A program made the translations under genes and the position numbers. The notes under the pieces are model-generated. The model worked only from the letters and a program-made list of their open reading frames with translations. It was not told where the DNA came from and searched no databases. From contig JANXTD010000812.1 of assembly GCA_025352585.1 (NCBI GenBank), forward strand, positions 1 through 9,548: a stretch of 9,548 nt of DNA. Reading direction: 5' to 3'. Shown in pieces: positions 1-6,112 of the stretch. How positions within the stretch are numbered: the first letter of the stretch is position 1; each line of letters begins with the position of its first letter. The stretch is from Fimbriiglobus sp. (GTDB lineage Bacteria > Planctomycetota > Planctomycetia > Gemmatales > Gemmataceae).

Positions 1-9
1 TTCGGGGGG

Positions 10-585
10 TCAGTCCGCGCGCTTGGCCTCCGCGATGTGGCGGATGTTGGTGGCCAACATCGCCGTGTCGAAGGGCTTCTTGAAGATGTCGTTGAAGCCC
101 TGGTCCTTCAGCTTCTCCGGCTCCGCCTCGTCCTCGCCGGCCAGGCCGATGATCAGCGTCGAGGCGTAGGCCTCGTTCTTGCGGAGGTTGCCGGTGATCT
201 GAATCGACTCGAAGCGGCCGAGGCCCAGGTCGATCACGATCGTGTCGGGGTGGAAGCTCTGGGCCAGCGTCCCCGCCTCGAAGCCGCTGTTGGCTAGCTC
301 GAACTTGTAGTCGTCGTTCTCGGGGAGCAGTTCCTTGAGGCGGTCGTTGAACAGCTTCTCGGTGCCGATGAGCAGCACCTTGTGCCACTCTTCCTCTTCG
401 AGTTCGCCCAAGGGCATGCCGTGCTCTTTGAGGAACTTAATGAGTTGTTCGCGGGGGATCCGGCGGTCCTGGGACCCCGGGATGCGGTAGCCCTTGAGGC
501 GACCCGAGTCGAACCACTTCGAGACGGTGCGGGGGGCGACTTTACAAATCTTGGCGACTTGTCCGGTCGTGAAAACCTTCTTCAT
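10..585 (-). CDS. Helix-turn-helix DNA-binding protein with degenerate receiver domain
   Basis: A 191-aa cytoplasmic regulator. Residues 4-55 form an excisionase/MerR-like helix-turn-helix (FTTGQVAKICKVAPRTVSKW, then a wing with GYRIPGSQDRRIPRE). An acidic linker (ELEEEE, 61-66) leads to a response-regulator-like domain at about 69-188. The likely phospho-acceptor is D119 (IVIDLG) and the conserved Lys is K170 (FKKPFD). The usual acidic pair after the first strand is replaced by G74-T75-E76, and the usual Thr/Ser position holds A149, so phosphorylation may not be normal. I chose the ATG at 585 because GGAG lies 8 nt upstream; an in-frame GTG at 594 overlaps that Shine-Dalgarno and would add MPP. 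This two-domain arrangement is, as I remember it, recurrent in planctomycetes with no known target. It stands alone behind a 679-bp gene-free upstream region. Family call is firm; function is inferred. Confidence 0.9.
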   Translation of the reverse strand: MKKVFTTGQVAKICKVAPRTVSKWFDSGRLKGYRIPGSQDRRIPREQLIKFLKEHGMPLGELEEEEWHKVLLIGTEKLFNDRLKELLPENDDYKFELANSGFEAGTLAQSFHPDTIVIDLGLGRFESIQITGNLRKNEAYASTLIIGLAGEDEAEPEKLKDQGFNDIFKKPFDTAMLATNIRHIAEAKRAD

Positions 586-1264
586 CGGGGGCACTCCAGT
601 ACGGACTCGCTCGCCGCCCGCGTTCCGTCGGCCACGGCGTCGCGCCTCGGGGGAGGGGCAATGCCGGGGTCGGCCGGGGTCTGGGGGTCGCGCCGTCCGT
701 CAATCGTTGTCGCCGTCGGCCGCGGGGCGTCGATCACTCGACGAGTCACCGCGGGCCGCACGGAGCCGGGGGGTTGGGGGGTTCGGCGGAGCCGGGCGGC
801 CAGGGCCGCGGGCCGGTGCGGGCGTGGGGTCTGCCCCCAAGTCGCCCGCGTGGGCTGGGTAAGCCGCGGTGTCCGACGCCGTTACCATCGACCAGACCGA
901 CCCCGTCGTGTGAACCGTTTCAGACAATCTGGGGGGTTGAGTCAGTCCTGTCGGTGGTAACTTCGCGGCGAACCGCAGCCCATCTTCGCCCCGCTCCGCC
1001 TCGGGCTTGCCGACCGCCGGCCGACCCGAGACAATCGCGTGTTCCGTAATCTTCATCGCCCCCGCGATTACCCCGCCTTGACCAAGAACCCGCGCCCCCG
1101 ACAGCTTTCCCCAACCCCGCACGCGCGGTGAGTCCGCCTGGGCAAGCTGGACCGCGCCCGCCCCCGGCTTGACCCCGTCTCGGGCCGAAAGTCGGGCAAC
1201 TCCGGCAGCACGGGACCAGGGCGCGTCCGCGTAAGAATTGCACCGCCGGGCCGTGTCGCACAAT
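586..1264. other. 679-bp gene-free stretch upstream of the HTH/receiver gene
   Basis: No convincing gene is seen on either strand. The open frames here are rich in Arg, Pro, Gly and Ala, lack recognisable motifs and lack good ribosome binding sites, as expected of chance frames in GC-rich DNA. The plus strand is G-rich from about 640 to 840 (runs of four to six G) and C-rich from about 1059 to 1118. An imperfect palindrome (actcg-a-cgagt core) lies at 734-748, and a 7-bp inverted repeat (aatcgcg at 1033-1039, cgcgatt at 1063-1069) encloses a 23-nt loop. The stretch probably holds the promoter of the minus-strand regulator gene and the 3' end of the acetyltransferase transcript. An uncharacterised RNA cannot be excluded. 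Confidence 0.6.
649..687 (+). other. G-quadruplex-type motif
   Basis: Five G-runs occur within 39 nt of the plus strand: 649-653, 655-658, 666-669, 676-679 and 683-687, separated by loops of 1, 7, 6 and 3 nt. This fits the canonical four-tract rule with tracts of at least four G. The motif lies 64 to 102 nt upstream of the start codon of the minus-strand HTH/receiver gene, on its template strand, so transcription toward that gene would expose it. Whether it folds or regulates anything is not known. Confidence 0.55.
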
Positions 1265-1750
1265 TCACGCCAAGACGGACGCGATCCGCTTGGCGTAGAC
1301 GACTTTGCCGTCGCCGTCGGCGTAGAAGTCCGCGATCAACGCCGCCTGCGTGTAGCCCGCCTTGAGGTAGAAGCCGCGCGTCGGCAGGTACACCGGCGTG
1401 TCGCTCGTCTCGATCAGAAAGAGCCGGGCGCTTTCCCGGCGGACGTGGTCCTCGGCGAGTTCGAGCAGCGCCCGGCCGAAGCCGTGGCCTTGGTGCCGCG
1501 GATCGACGGCCAGCCACCACAACTCCCAGGTGCGGTCGGTCATGGCCGCGGGGGCCAGGTAGGCGAAGCCGACGACGGTGCCGCTGGCGTCGAGGGCGGT
1601 CGTGGCGGCGTGGCCGTACGCGTGGTTCGTCGCGTGGTAGTCGGCGAGGACTTCGTCGAGCGCTTCGAGTTCGTGCGGCTTGAATACCGCCGTCGCCTCA
1701 GCCAGAGTGAGCAGCGCGGCGGTGTCGTCGGGCTTCGTCGGGCGAATCAT
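1265..1750 (-). CDS. GNAT-family N-acetyltransferase
   Basis: A 161-aa protein expected to transfer an acetyl group from acetyl-CoA to an unidentified amine substrate. The GNAT acetyl-CoA-binding motif A is clear at 79-96 (WLAVDPRHQGHGFGRALL, with the Q-G-H-G-F-G pyrophosphate loop at 87-92). The later segment YLPTRGFYLKAGY (121-133) is the usual strand-helix region near the C-terminus, and residues 140-155 (ADFYADGDGKVVYAKR) resemble a subgroup of small stand-alone acetyltransferases. Length is normal for a single-domain GNAT. The ATG at 1750 gives the typical MIRP start; upstream only a weak GAGA is seen at about the right distance. It follows the flavin reductase gene on the same strand, but the palindromic repeat between them may separate the transcripts. 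The substrate cannot be read from the sequence. Confidence 0.9.
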   Translation of the reverse strand: MIRPTKPDDTAALLTLAEATAVFKPHELEALDEVLADYHATNHAYGHAATTALDASGTVVGFAYLAPAAMTDRTWELWWLAVDPRHQGHGFGRALLELAEDHVRRESARLFLIETSDTPVYLPTRGFYLKAGYTQAALIADFYADGDGKVVYAKRIASVLA

Positions 1751-1775
1751 GGGAGGGTCTCGAAATGATTAAGAA

Positions 1776-1864
1776 TTTTGCCGCGGAGACGCAGAGACGC
1801 AAAGAAGACCAAATCTTAAACTTGAATTTGGTTTTCTCCGCGTCTCTGCGTCGCTGCGGCAAAA
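1776..1864. repeat. Imperfect palindromic repeat (CGCAGAGACGC type)
   Basis: Two 39-nt arms, 1776-1814 and 1826-1864, are inverted complements with 34 of 39 positions matching and an 11-nt loop at 1815-1825. The core of the left arm is gacgcagagacgc (1788-1800). The element is richer in A and T than its surroundings. I recall sequences of this kind as a scattered repeat in planctomycetes and some other phyla, often mis-annotated as peptides like 'SLRLCVSAAK' or 'AAETQRR'; both readings are present here. It begins 12 bp beyond the flavin reductase stop codon and lies before the GNAT start, so its transcript could form a long hairpin acting as a terminator or RNA-stabilising structure. No long T-run follows it on the minus strand. 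Confidence 0.85.
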
Positions 1865-1876
1865 ATGTTTTAGAGA

Positions 1877-2476
1877 TTACCCCGGCCGGGCTTGCTCGAA
1901 GAGGCCGCGGGACGAGTCGCACCAGAACGTCCCGCCCATGCGGCCGAGCGTTTGCAACTTGCGCGGGTCGGGCAACCCGTCCGTCAGGGCGGCGTCGGCG
2001 ATCTGCATCCAGACGACCTCGCCGATCACGAGGTTCGGTGCCCCCGCGTGCGTGCCGTAAGCCTTCACTTCTCGCACGACGCACTCCAGGTGCGCCGGCG
2101 ACTCGGCGACCCGCGGGACATTCACGCGGACACTCGGCGTGAGCGTCAGCCCGGCCAGCGGGACTTCGCTCTCGTCGTGCGGCAGGCCCTTCGACGTGAG
2201 GTTGACCGCCTCGGCCAGCCGCGCGACTGAGGCGTTAATGACGAACTCGCCGCCGGACTCGACGTTGAGCAACGTGTCTTTCTTGGTGCCGTCCGGCTTG
2301 AGGTTCGCCGAGAAGACGACGATCGCGGGGTTGTCGCCGAAGACGTTGAAGAAGCTGTAGGGGGCCAGGTTGACGACCCCGGCCGCGGACACGGTCGTGA
2401 TCCAGGCGATCGGCCGCGGCGTGACGATGCCACTGAGGTACGGGTACGGGTCGATCTCGCGCGGGTCGAGTTCCAT
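1877..2476 (-). CDS. Flavin reductase-like FMN-binding split-barrel protein
   Basis: A 199-aa cytoplasmic protein of the flavin reductase / DIM6-NTAB family (COG1853 type, related to RutF), which binds FMN and often reduces flavin with NAD(P)H. Family marks in order are PRPIAWITT (20-28), NLAPYSFFN (36-44), the KDTLLNV phosphate-contact region (66-72), EFVIN (77-81) and LGRMGGTFW near the C-terminus (177-185). Length matches the roughly 200-aa family members. The ATG at 2476 is supported by AAAGG (2483-2487) 6 nt upstream. The gene is divergent from an MDR oxidoreductase, sharing an 88-bp control region, which hints at a shared redox context. It could be a stand-alone flavin reductase or an FMN protein of unknown substrate; the sequence alone does not decide. 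The palindromic repeat follows its stop codon. Confidence 0.9.
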   Translation of the reverse strand: MELDPREIDPYPYLSGIVTPRPIAWITTVSAAGVVNLAPYSFFNVFGDNPAIVVFSANLKPDGTKKDTLLNVESGGEFVINASVARLAEAVNLTSKGLPHDESEVPLAGLTLTPSVRVNVPRVAESPAHLECVVREVKAYGTHAGAPNLVIGEVVWMQIADAALTDGLPDPRKLQTLGRMGGTFWCDSSRGLFEQARPG

Positions 2477-2564
2477 GCGACGCCTTTCTCGGGGGACGCG
2501 GGTCTCCTGCCGGATATCTTAGTGTCGCCGCCCCTGCCCCGACCCCCCGAACCGAGTGCCGCCC
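2477..2564. promoter_or_regulatory. Divergent control region, flavin reductase / MDR oxidoreductase
   Basis: This 88-bp spacer must hold the promoters of both divergent genes unless they lie inside coding sequence. The only AT-rich island is at 2514-2522, which contains tatcttag (2515-2522); on the minus strand it reads TAAGAT, a plausible -10 element 39 nt from the flavin reductase ATG. The same 8-mer sits in the queF/queC spacer. No good -35 box was found for it here. Confidence 0.4.
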
Positions 2565-3566
2565 GTGAAAGCCGCCTTCTTCACCGCGACCGGCCCGCCC
2601 GACGTGATCGAGTACGGCGACCTGCCGACGCCGGAGCCGAAGGCCGGCGAAGTCCGCGTCAAGGTGCTGGCCGCCGGGCTGAACCCCATCGACGTGTCGA
2701 TTCGCGCCGGCAAGGTTCCGGCCGCGCTGCCGTTCCCGTTCATCACCGGCACTGACCTCGCGGGGGTCGTCGAGTCGGTCGGGCCGGGGGCGACGCGCTT
2801 CAAAGTCGGCGACCGCGTCTGGGCGTCGAACCAGGGGCTGCTCGGCCGCCAGGGGACGTTCGCGGAGTTCTGCTGCCCGCACGAGGACTACGTCTACCCG
2901 ATGCCGCTCGGCGCGTCGGACCTCGAGATGGCCGCGCTCGCGCTGGTCGGCATCACGGCGCACCTGGGGCTGTTCTACCGCGTCAACCTCGTGGCCGGCG
3001 AGACTGTCTTCGTCAACGGCGGCACCGGCGGCGTCGGCTCGACGGTCGTCCAGATGGCCAAGGCGACGGGCGCGAAGGTCATTTGCACCGTCGGCACCGT
3101 CGAAAAAGCCGAAGTCGCCCGCGGCTTCGGGGCCGACACGGTCATCAACTACGCCACCGACGACGTGACTGCGGCCGTGCTCGACGCGACCGGCGGCAAG
3201 GGCGTCGATGTGTACTTCGAGACGCAACCGCCCAGCGACTTCGAGGCGATCGTGGCCCGCACCGCCCCGTTCGGCCGCGTCGTCGTCATGGCGGGGCGGG
3301 CGGCGCGGCCGGTCTTCCCGAACGGCCCGTTCTACATCAAGGGGTTGTCGCTCTACGGCTTCGCGATGTTCAACGTCAGCCCCGACTTGCAGCGGAAGTC
3401 CGCCGACGCGATCAACGCCTGGGTCCACGCCAACGAGTTGCGGCCACTGATCGGCAAAGTCTTCCCCTTGAGCGAGGCCGCCGCGGCCCACCGCTTGCAG
3501 GACGACAACACCGTCGGCAAGGCCGGCACGCTGATGGGCAAGGTCGTCGTCCTGCCCGGCTCCTGA
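2565..3566 (+). CDS. Zinc-free MDR oxidoreductase, quinone reductase type
   Basis: A 333-aa cytoplasmic NAD(P)H-dependent oxidoreductase of the medium-chain dehydrogenase/reductase superfamily. The GroES-like N-terminal domain carries GLNPIDVSIRAGK (38-50) and GTDLAGVVESVGPGA. The Rossmann domain has the dinucleotide-binding loop NGGTGGVGS (151-159). The Cys/His zinc ligands of alcohol dehydrogenases are absent, which points to the quinone oxidoreductase (zeta-crystallin/QOR) branch: reduction of quinones or other enones. The GTG at 2565 is preferred because it gives the typical MKAA start with GAG 8 nt upstream; an in-frame GTG at 2556 is the alternative. It is divergent from the flavin reductase and only 23 bp ahead of the next plus-strand gene. 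The family is certain; the physiological substrate is not. Confidence 0.9.
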   Translation: MKAAFFTATGPPDVIEYGDLPTPEPKAGEVRVKVLAAGLNPIDVSIRAGKVPAALPFPFITGTDLAGVVESVGPGATRFKVGDRVWASNQGLLGRQGTFAEFCCPHEDYVYPMPLGASDLEMAALALVGITAHLGLFYRVNLVAGETVFVNGGTGGVGSTVVQMAKATGAKVICTVGTVEKAEVARGFGADTVINYATDDVTAAVLDATGGKGVDVYFETQPPSDFEAIVARTAPFGRVVVMAGRAARPVFPNGPFYIKGLSLYGFAMFNVSPDLQRKSADAINAWVHANELRPLIGKVFPLSEAAAAHRLQDDNTVGKAGTLMGKVVVLPGS

Positions 3567-3589
3567 ACCCCCCAAGTCGAAGGACACGC

Positions 3590-4831
3590 ATGAAGGGTTT
3601 GTTCGCTGTCGTCGTCAGTCTCGCGGTCGCTTGCACCGCCGTCGCGCAGCCGGTCACGCCCAGGGGGGCGATCGTCGCCAAGACCGCGGCCGGGAAGTTC
3701 GAGCCGCTGCCGGAGAAGCCGACGCTCGAAGCCGAGCGACTGCTCATCTTGCAGCCGGACGCATCGCTCACCGACGCTGGCGGCCTGGTGCGGCTTACGT
3801 CTCGCGCGGACTACCTTGGCCTGTCGCCGCTGCCGGTGCTCGAAACCGCCGTCGTGTTGCACAAAGCCGATGGCGTCGCCCTCGGCGTGACCCTCGACCG
3901 CGGCCGCGTCGAGTTGCAGAACTCGGGTGCGACGCCGGCGGTCGTGAAGCTGAGCTTCGCCCGGCAGAAGTGGACGATCACCCTCGCGCAGGCTTCAAAG
4001 GTCGCCGTCGAGGTCGTCGGACGCTGGCCGGCCGGCACGGAGTTCCGCCCGAAGCCGGCCGCCGGCTACGAGCCGACGATGTCGGCGGTGCTGCAACTCG
4101 CCGGCAGTTCGACCGTCTCGACCGGGGCGACGACGTTCGGCCTCGGTGCCCCGCCGGGGCCGGCATTGGTGACCTGGACGAGCCTCGAAGCCCGCGACCC
4201 GGTGCCGACGCGGCTCGACAAACTGCCCGACTGGGCCGACCCGACGCACCGCTACCCGGAGCCGTTCTCCGGTCGGATCGCCAGCATGAGCGCGGCGGTG
4301 ACGAAATACCGCTCGCTGCGCAACGAACAGCCGGAGAAGGCGACCGACGCGTTCTTGAACTCGGCGTCGTCGGACGAGCGCCGCATCGGCCTGCTGGCCG
4401 CCGGGGCCGAGGACGACTTGCTGCGCCTGGCCGACGGCATTACCGAGGCCAAGGAGGCGGAGGTCTGGGACTTCGGCATCACCGTCCTGCGGCACTGGCT
4501 GGGCCGCGGGCCGGGGCAGGAGCAGAAGTTTCACCGCTTCCTCCTCGACGAGCGGAAATACTCGCCGGCCGACGCCGCGAAACTGTTCCGCTTGCTCAAC
4601 GGCTTCACGCCGCGCGAGCAGGCTCGGCCGGAGCTTTACGACGTGCTGATCGAGTACCTGCGCCACGACCGCGCCGCCTTCCGCAACCTCGCCGCGTGGC
4701 ACCTCGTCCGGCTCGCCCCGGACGCCCCGAGTATCCCGTTCAAGACTAACGGAAGTAAGTCCGACTTCGAGCCGGTGTATACCATGTGGCGGGCGGCAGT
4801 CCCGGCCGGCACCGTCCCCGCGAATCCTTGA
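3590..4831 (+). CDS. Exported planctomycetal protein, FecR-like region and helical C-terminus
   Basis: A 413-aa protein of unknown function. An N-terminal signal peptide (hydrophobic 4-18, probable cleavage after AVA at 19) suggests export; a Cys at 15 gives a weak lipobox-like alternative. Residues of about 25-200 look beta-rich and resemble, from memory, the FecR-like sandwich of planctomycetal proteins (DRGRVELQNSG, WTITLAQASKVAVEVVGRWP). From about 230 onward the sequence is helical (SSDERRIGLLAAGAEDDLLRLA; HDRAAFRNLAAWHLVRLAP), ending in the WRAAVPAGTVP tail seen in related planctomycetal proteins. The ATG at 3590 is backed by GAAGGA 5 nt upstream; a longer open frame upstream in the same phase overlaps the MDR gene and is rejected. 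It lies 23 bp after the MDR gene and 38 bp before the next exported protein, so the three may be co-transcribed. Confidence 0.85.
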   Translation: MKGLFAVVVSLAVACTAVAQPVTPRGAIVAKTAAGKFEPLPEKPTLEAERLLILQPDASLTDAGGLVRLTSRADYLGLSPLPVLETAVVLHKADGVALGVTLDRGRVELQNSGATPAVVKLSFARQKWTITLAQASKVAVEVVGRWPAGTEFRPKPAAGYEPTMSAVLQLAGSSTVSTGATTFGLGAPPGPALVTWTSLEARDPVPTRLDKLPDWADPTHRYPEPFSGRIASMSAAVTKYRSLRNEQPEKATDAFLNSASSDERRIGLLAAGAEDDLLRLADGITEAKEAEVWDFGITVLRHWLGRGPGQEQKFHRFLLDERKYSPADAAKLFRLLNGFTPREQARPELYDVLIEYLRHDRAAFRNLAAWHLVRLAPDAPSIPFKTNGSKSDFEPVYTMWRAAVPAGTVPANP

Positions 4832-4869
4832 AGTCCCCGCGACCGCGTCGAGCCTCCTGGAGTCCCCTC

Positions 4870-6108
4870 ATGTTCCGCACCTCGTTCCTGGCGATTCTCG
4901 GTGCCCTGGCGGCGGTGAGTCTCACGCCCGACCGGGCCGACGCCCAGTTCTACGGCAACGCCAACTACGGCAACTATAACAACAACAACTACAACCGCGG
5001 TTACTACTCCGGCTACTCGTCGGGGTACAACTCCGGCTTCATGCCGGGGCTTTACGTCAACAACCCGTACACGGGCCAGTCGTTCAACTATAACTTCTCC
5101 TACAGCACCTACCTGGGTGCGGATTACGTGAACCCGTACACTGGGATTCGTAACACCTTTTACTACAGCAACACCCAGAGCGGGCCGTTCCTGCCGAACC
5201 TGGGCTTGGGCTACGTCTCGCCGTACGCCTACCCGCAATACTCGGGCTACGGCCTCGGCGGCTACCTGGGCGGCGGCGTCGGCGTGTACGGCGGCGCGGG
5301 GAACAACCCGGCGCTGAACCCGGTCGTCCAGGAGCAAGTCCGCTTGCTACGGGCGGCCGGCGGGGCGGCGAACAACAACAACGATGTCGAAGCCCGCAAG
5401 ATGATCGCCGACCAGTGGGCCTACGAGCAGAAGGCCAAGAAACTCGCCGCCCCGGTGGCCGCCGCGGGGGCCGCCTTCCAGAACGCGACCGAGGCGCAAA
5501 TCCTCTCCGGCAAGACGATCAACGAACTCGCGGCCGCCATCCGCGGCCTCGAAGCCAAGGGGGCCAAGGCGACCGCGGGGCTGCTGCCGGCCGACCTGCT
5601 GTCGCACGTTTCGTACGCCCCCGGCGTGGCGGCCGACGTCGTCGAACTCGCCGCGGCCGGGAAGCTGAACTTCCCCGAGACGCTGTCCGCCCGCGAGTGG
5701 ATGTCCGCCCGCAGCGACCTGCAAAAGGCCGCGGCCCCGGTCCTCGAAATGGCGTCCGCCGGGAAGCGCGTGCCGGCCGCCGCCGCCGAGAAACTGGCCG
5801 CCGAGGTCAAGGCGGCCCGCAAGGAACTCGCCCCGCTCTTACGCGAAGTGACTTTCGCGGAGGCGACCGAGTTGACACGCTTCCTCAACCGCCTCGAAAG
5901 TTTGTCGAAGCTGGGGACCGACGCCAACTTGGGCGGCGTCTACGTGCCGGCCTGGACGACCGTCGGCGCGGGCGTCAACGAATACGTCAAGCACCTGGGC
6001 AAGTACAACATGGCCGTCGCCAATCACGCCAACGGCGACGACGAGGCTTACTTGGCGATGTACCGCGCCATGCTCGACTACTACAACGCCTTGAGTGCCA
6101 AGAAGTAG
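4870..6108 (+). CDS. Exported Tyr/Asn/Gly-rich protein with Ala-rich helical C-terminus
   Basis: A 412-aa protein with no enzymatic motif. The signal peptide ends at ADA (23-25) before QFYG. Residues 26-150 are low-complexity and rich in Tyr, Asn, Gly and Ser (NYGNYNNNNYN; YYSGYSSGYNSG) and contain two VN-PYTG copies (63-69 and 87-92) that suggest a degenerate repeat. From about 160 the sequence becomes Ala-rich and helical. Its order of motifs (SGKTINELAAAIRGLEAKG, then LNFPETL, then NGDDEAYLAMYRAMLDYYN near the end) matches a planctomycetal secreted family I recall, whose typical ending is like GDEAAYxALHRALAAYD; this copy is a diverged member. The ATG at 4870 has GGAG 7 nt upstream. It ends 4 bp from the stop codon of a convergent gene. 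A surface or periplasmic structural role is only inferred. Confidence 0.85.
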   Translation: MFRTSFLAILGALAAVSLTPDRADAQFYGNANYGNYNNNNYNRGYYSGYSSGYNSGFMPGLYVNNPYTGQSFNYNFSYSTYLGADYVNPYTGIRNTFYYSNTQSGPFLPNLGLGYVSPYAYPQYSGYGLGGYLGGGVGVYGGAGNNPALNPVVQEQVRLLRAAGGAANNNNDVEARKMIADQWAYEQKAKKLAAPVAAAGAAFQNATEAQILSGKTINELAAAIRGLEAKGAKATAGLLPADLLSHVSYAPGVAADVVELAAAGKLNFPETLSAREWMSARSDLQKAAAPVLEMASAGKRVPAAAAEKLAAEVKAARKELAPLLREVTFAEATELTRFLNRLESLSKLGTDANLGGVYVPAWTTVGAGVNEYVKHLGKYNMAVANHANGDDEAYLAMYRAMLDYYNALSAKK

Positions 6109-6112
6109 GCCG

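Noticed and set aside
1033..1069. 7-bp inverted repeat as a terminator for the GNAT gene
   Set aside because: The loop is 23 nt, the stem is short, no T-run follows, and it lies about 200 bp beyond the stop codon.
700..1263. Minus-strand open frame of 187 codons in the long gap
   Set aside because: Composition is Arg/Pro/Ala/Gly-rich without motifs, no convincing ribosome site, and other frames in the same region are equally open; it looks like a chance frame in GC-rich DNA.
586..1264. tRNA or CRISPR in the gap
   Set aside because: No T-loop consensus, cloverleaf or regularly spaced repeats were seen on either strand.
1776..1864. Small protein genes read through the palindrome (peptides like AAETQRR or SLRLCVSAAK)
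   Set aside because: These are translations of a repeated DNA element; they have no ribosome site and depend on the repeat sequence rather than coding constraint.
2235..3587. Long minus-strand open frame of 450 codons
   Set aside because: It is antisense to the MDR oxidoreductase gene, which has full family motifs, and also overlaps the start of the flavin reductase gene; the protein is Arg/Asp/Gly/Ala-rich and resembles nothing.
3083..3589. Upstream extension of the FecR-like exported protein
   Set aside because: The extension overlaps the MDR gene in another frame and is Arg-rich; the ATG at 3590 has a good Shine-Dalgarno and begins a signal peptide.
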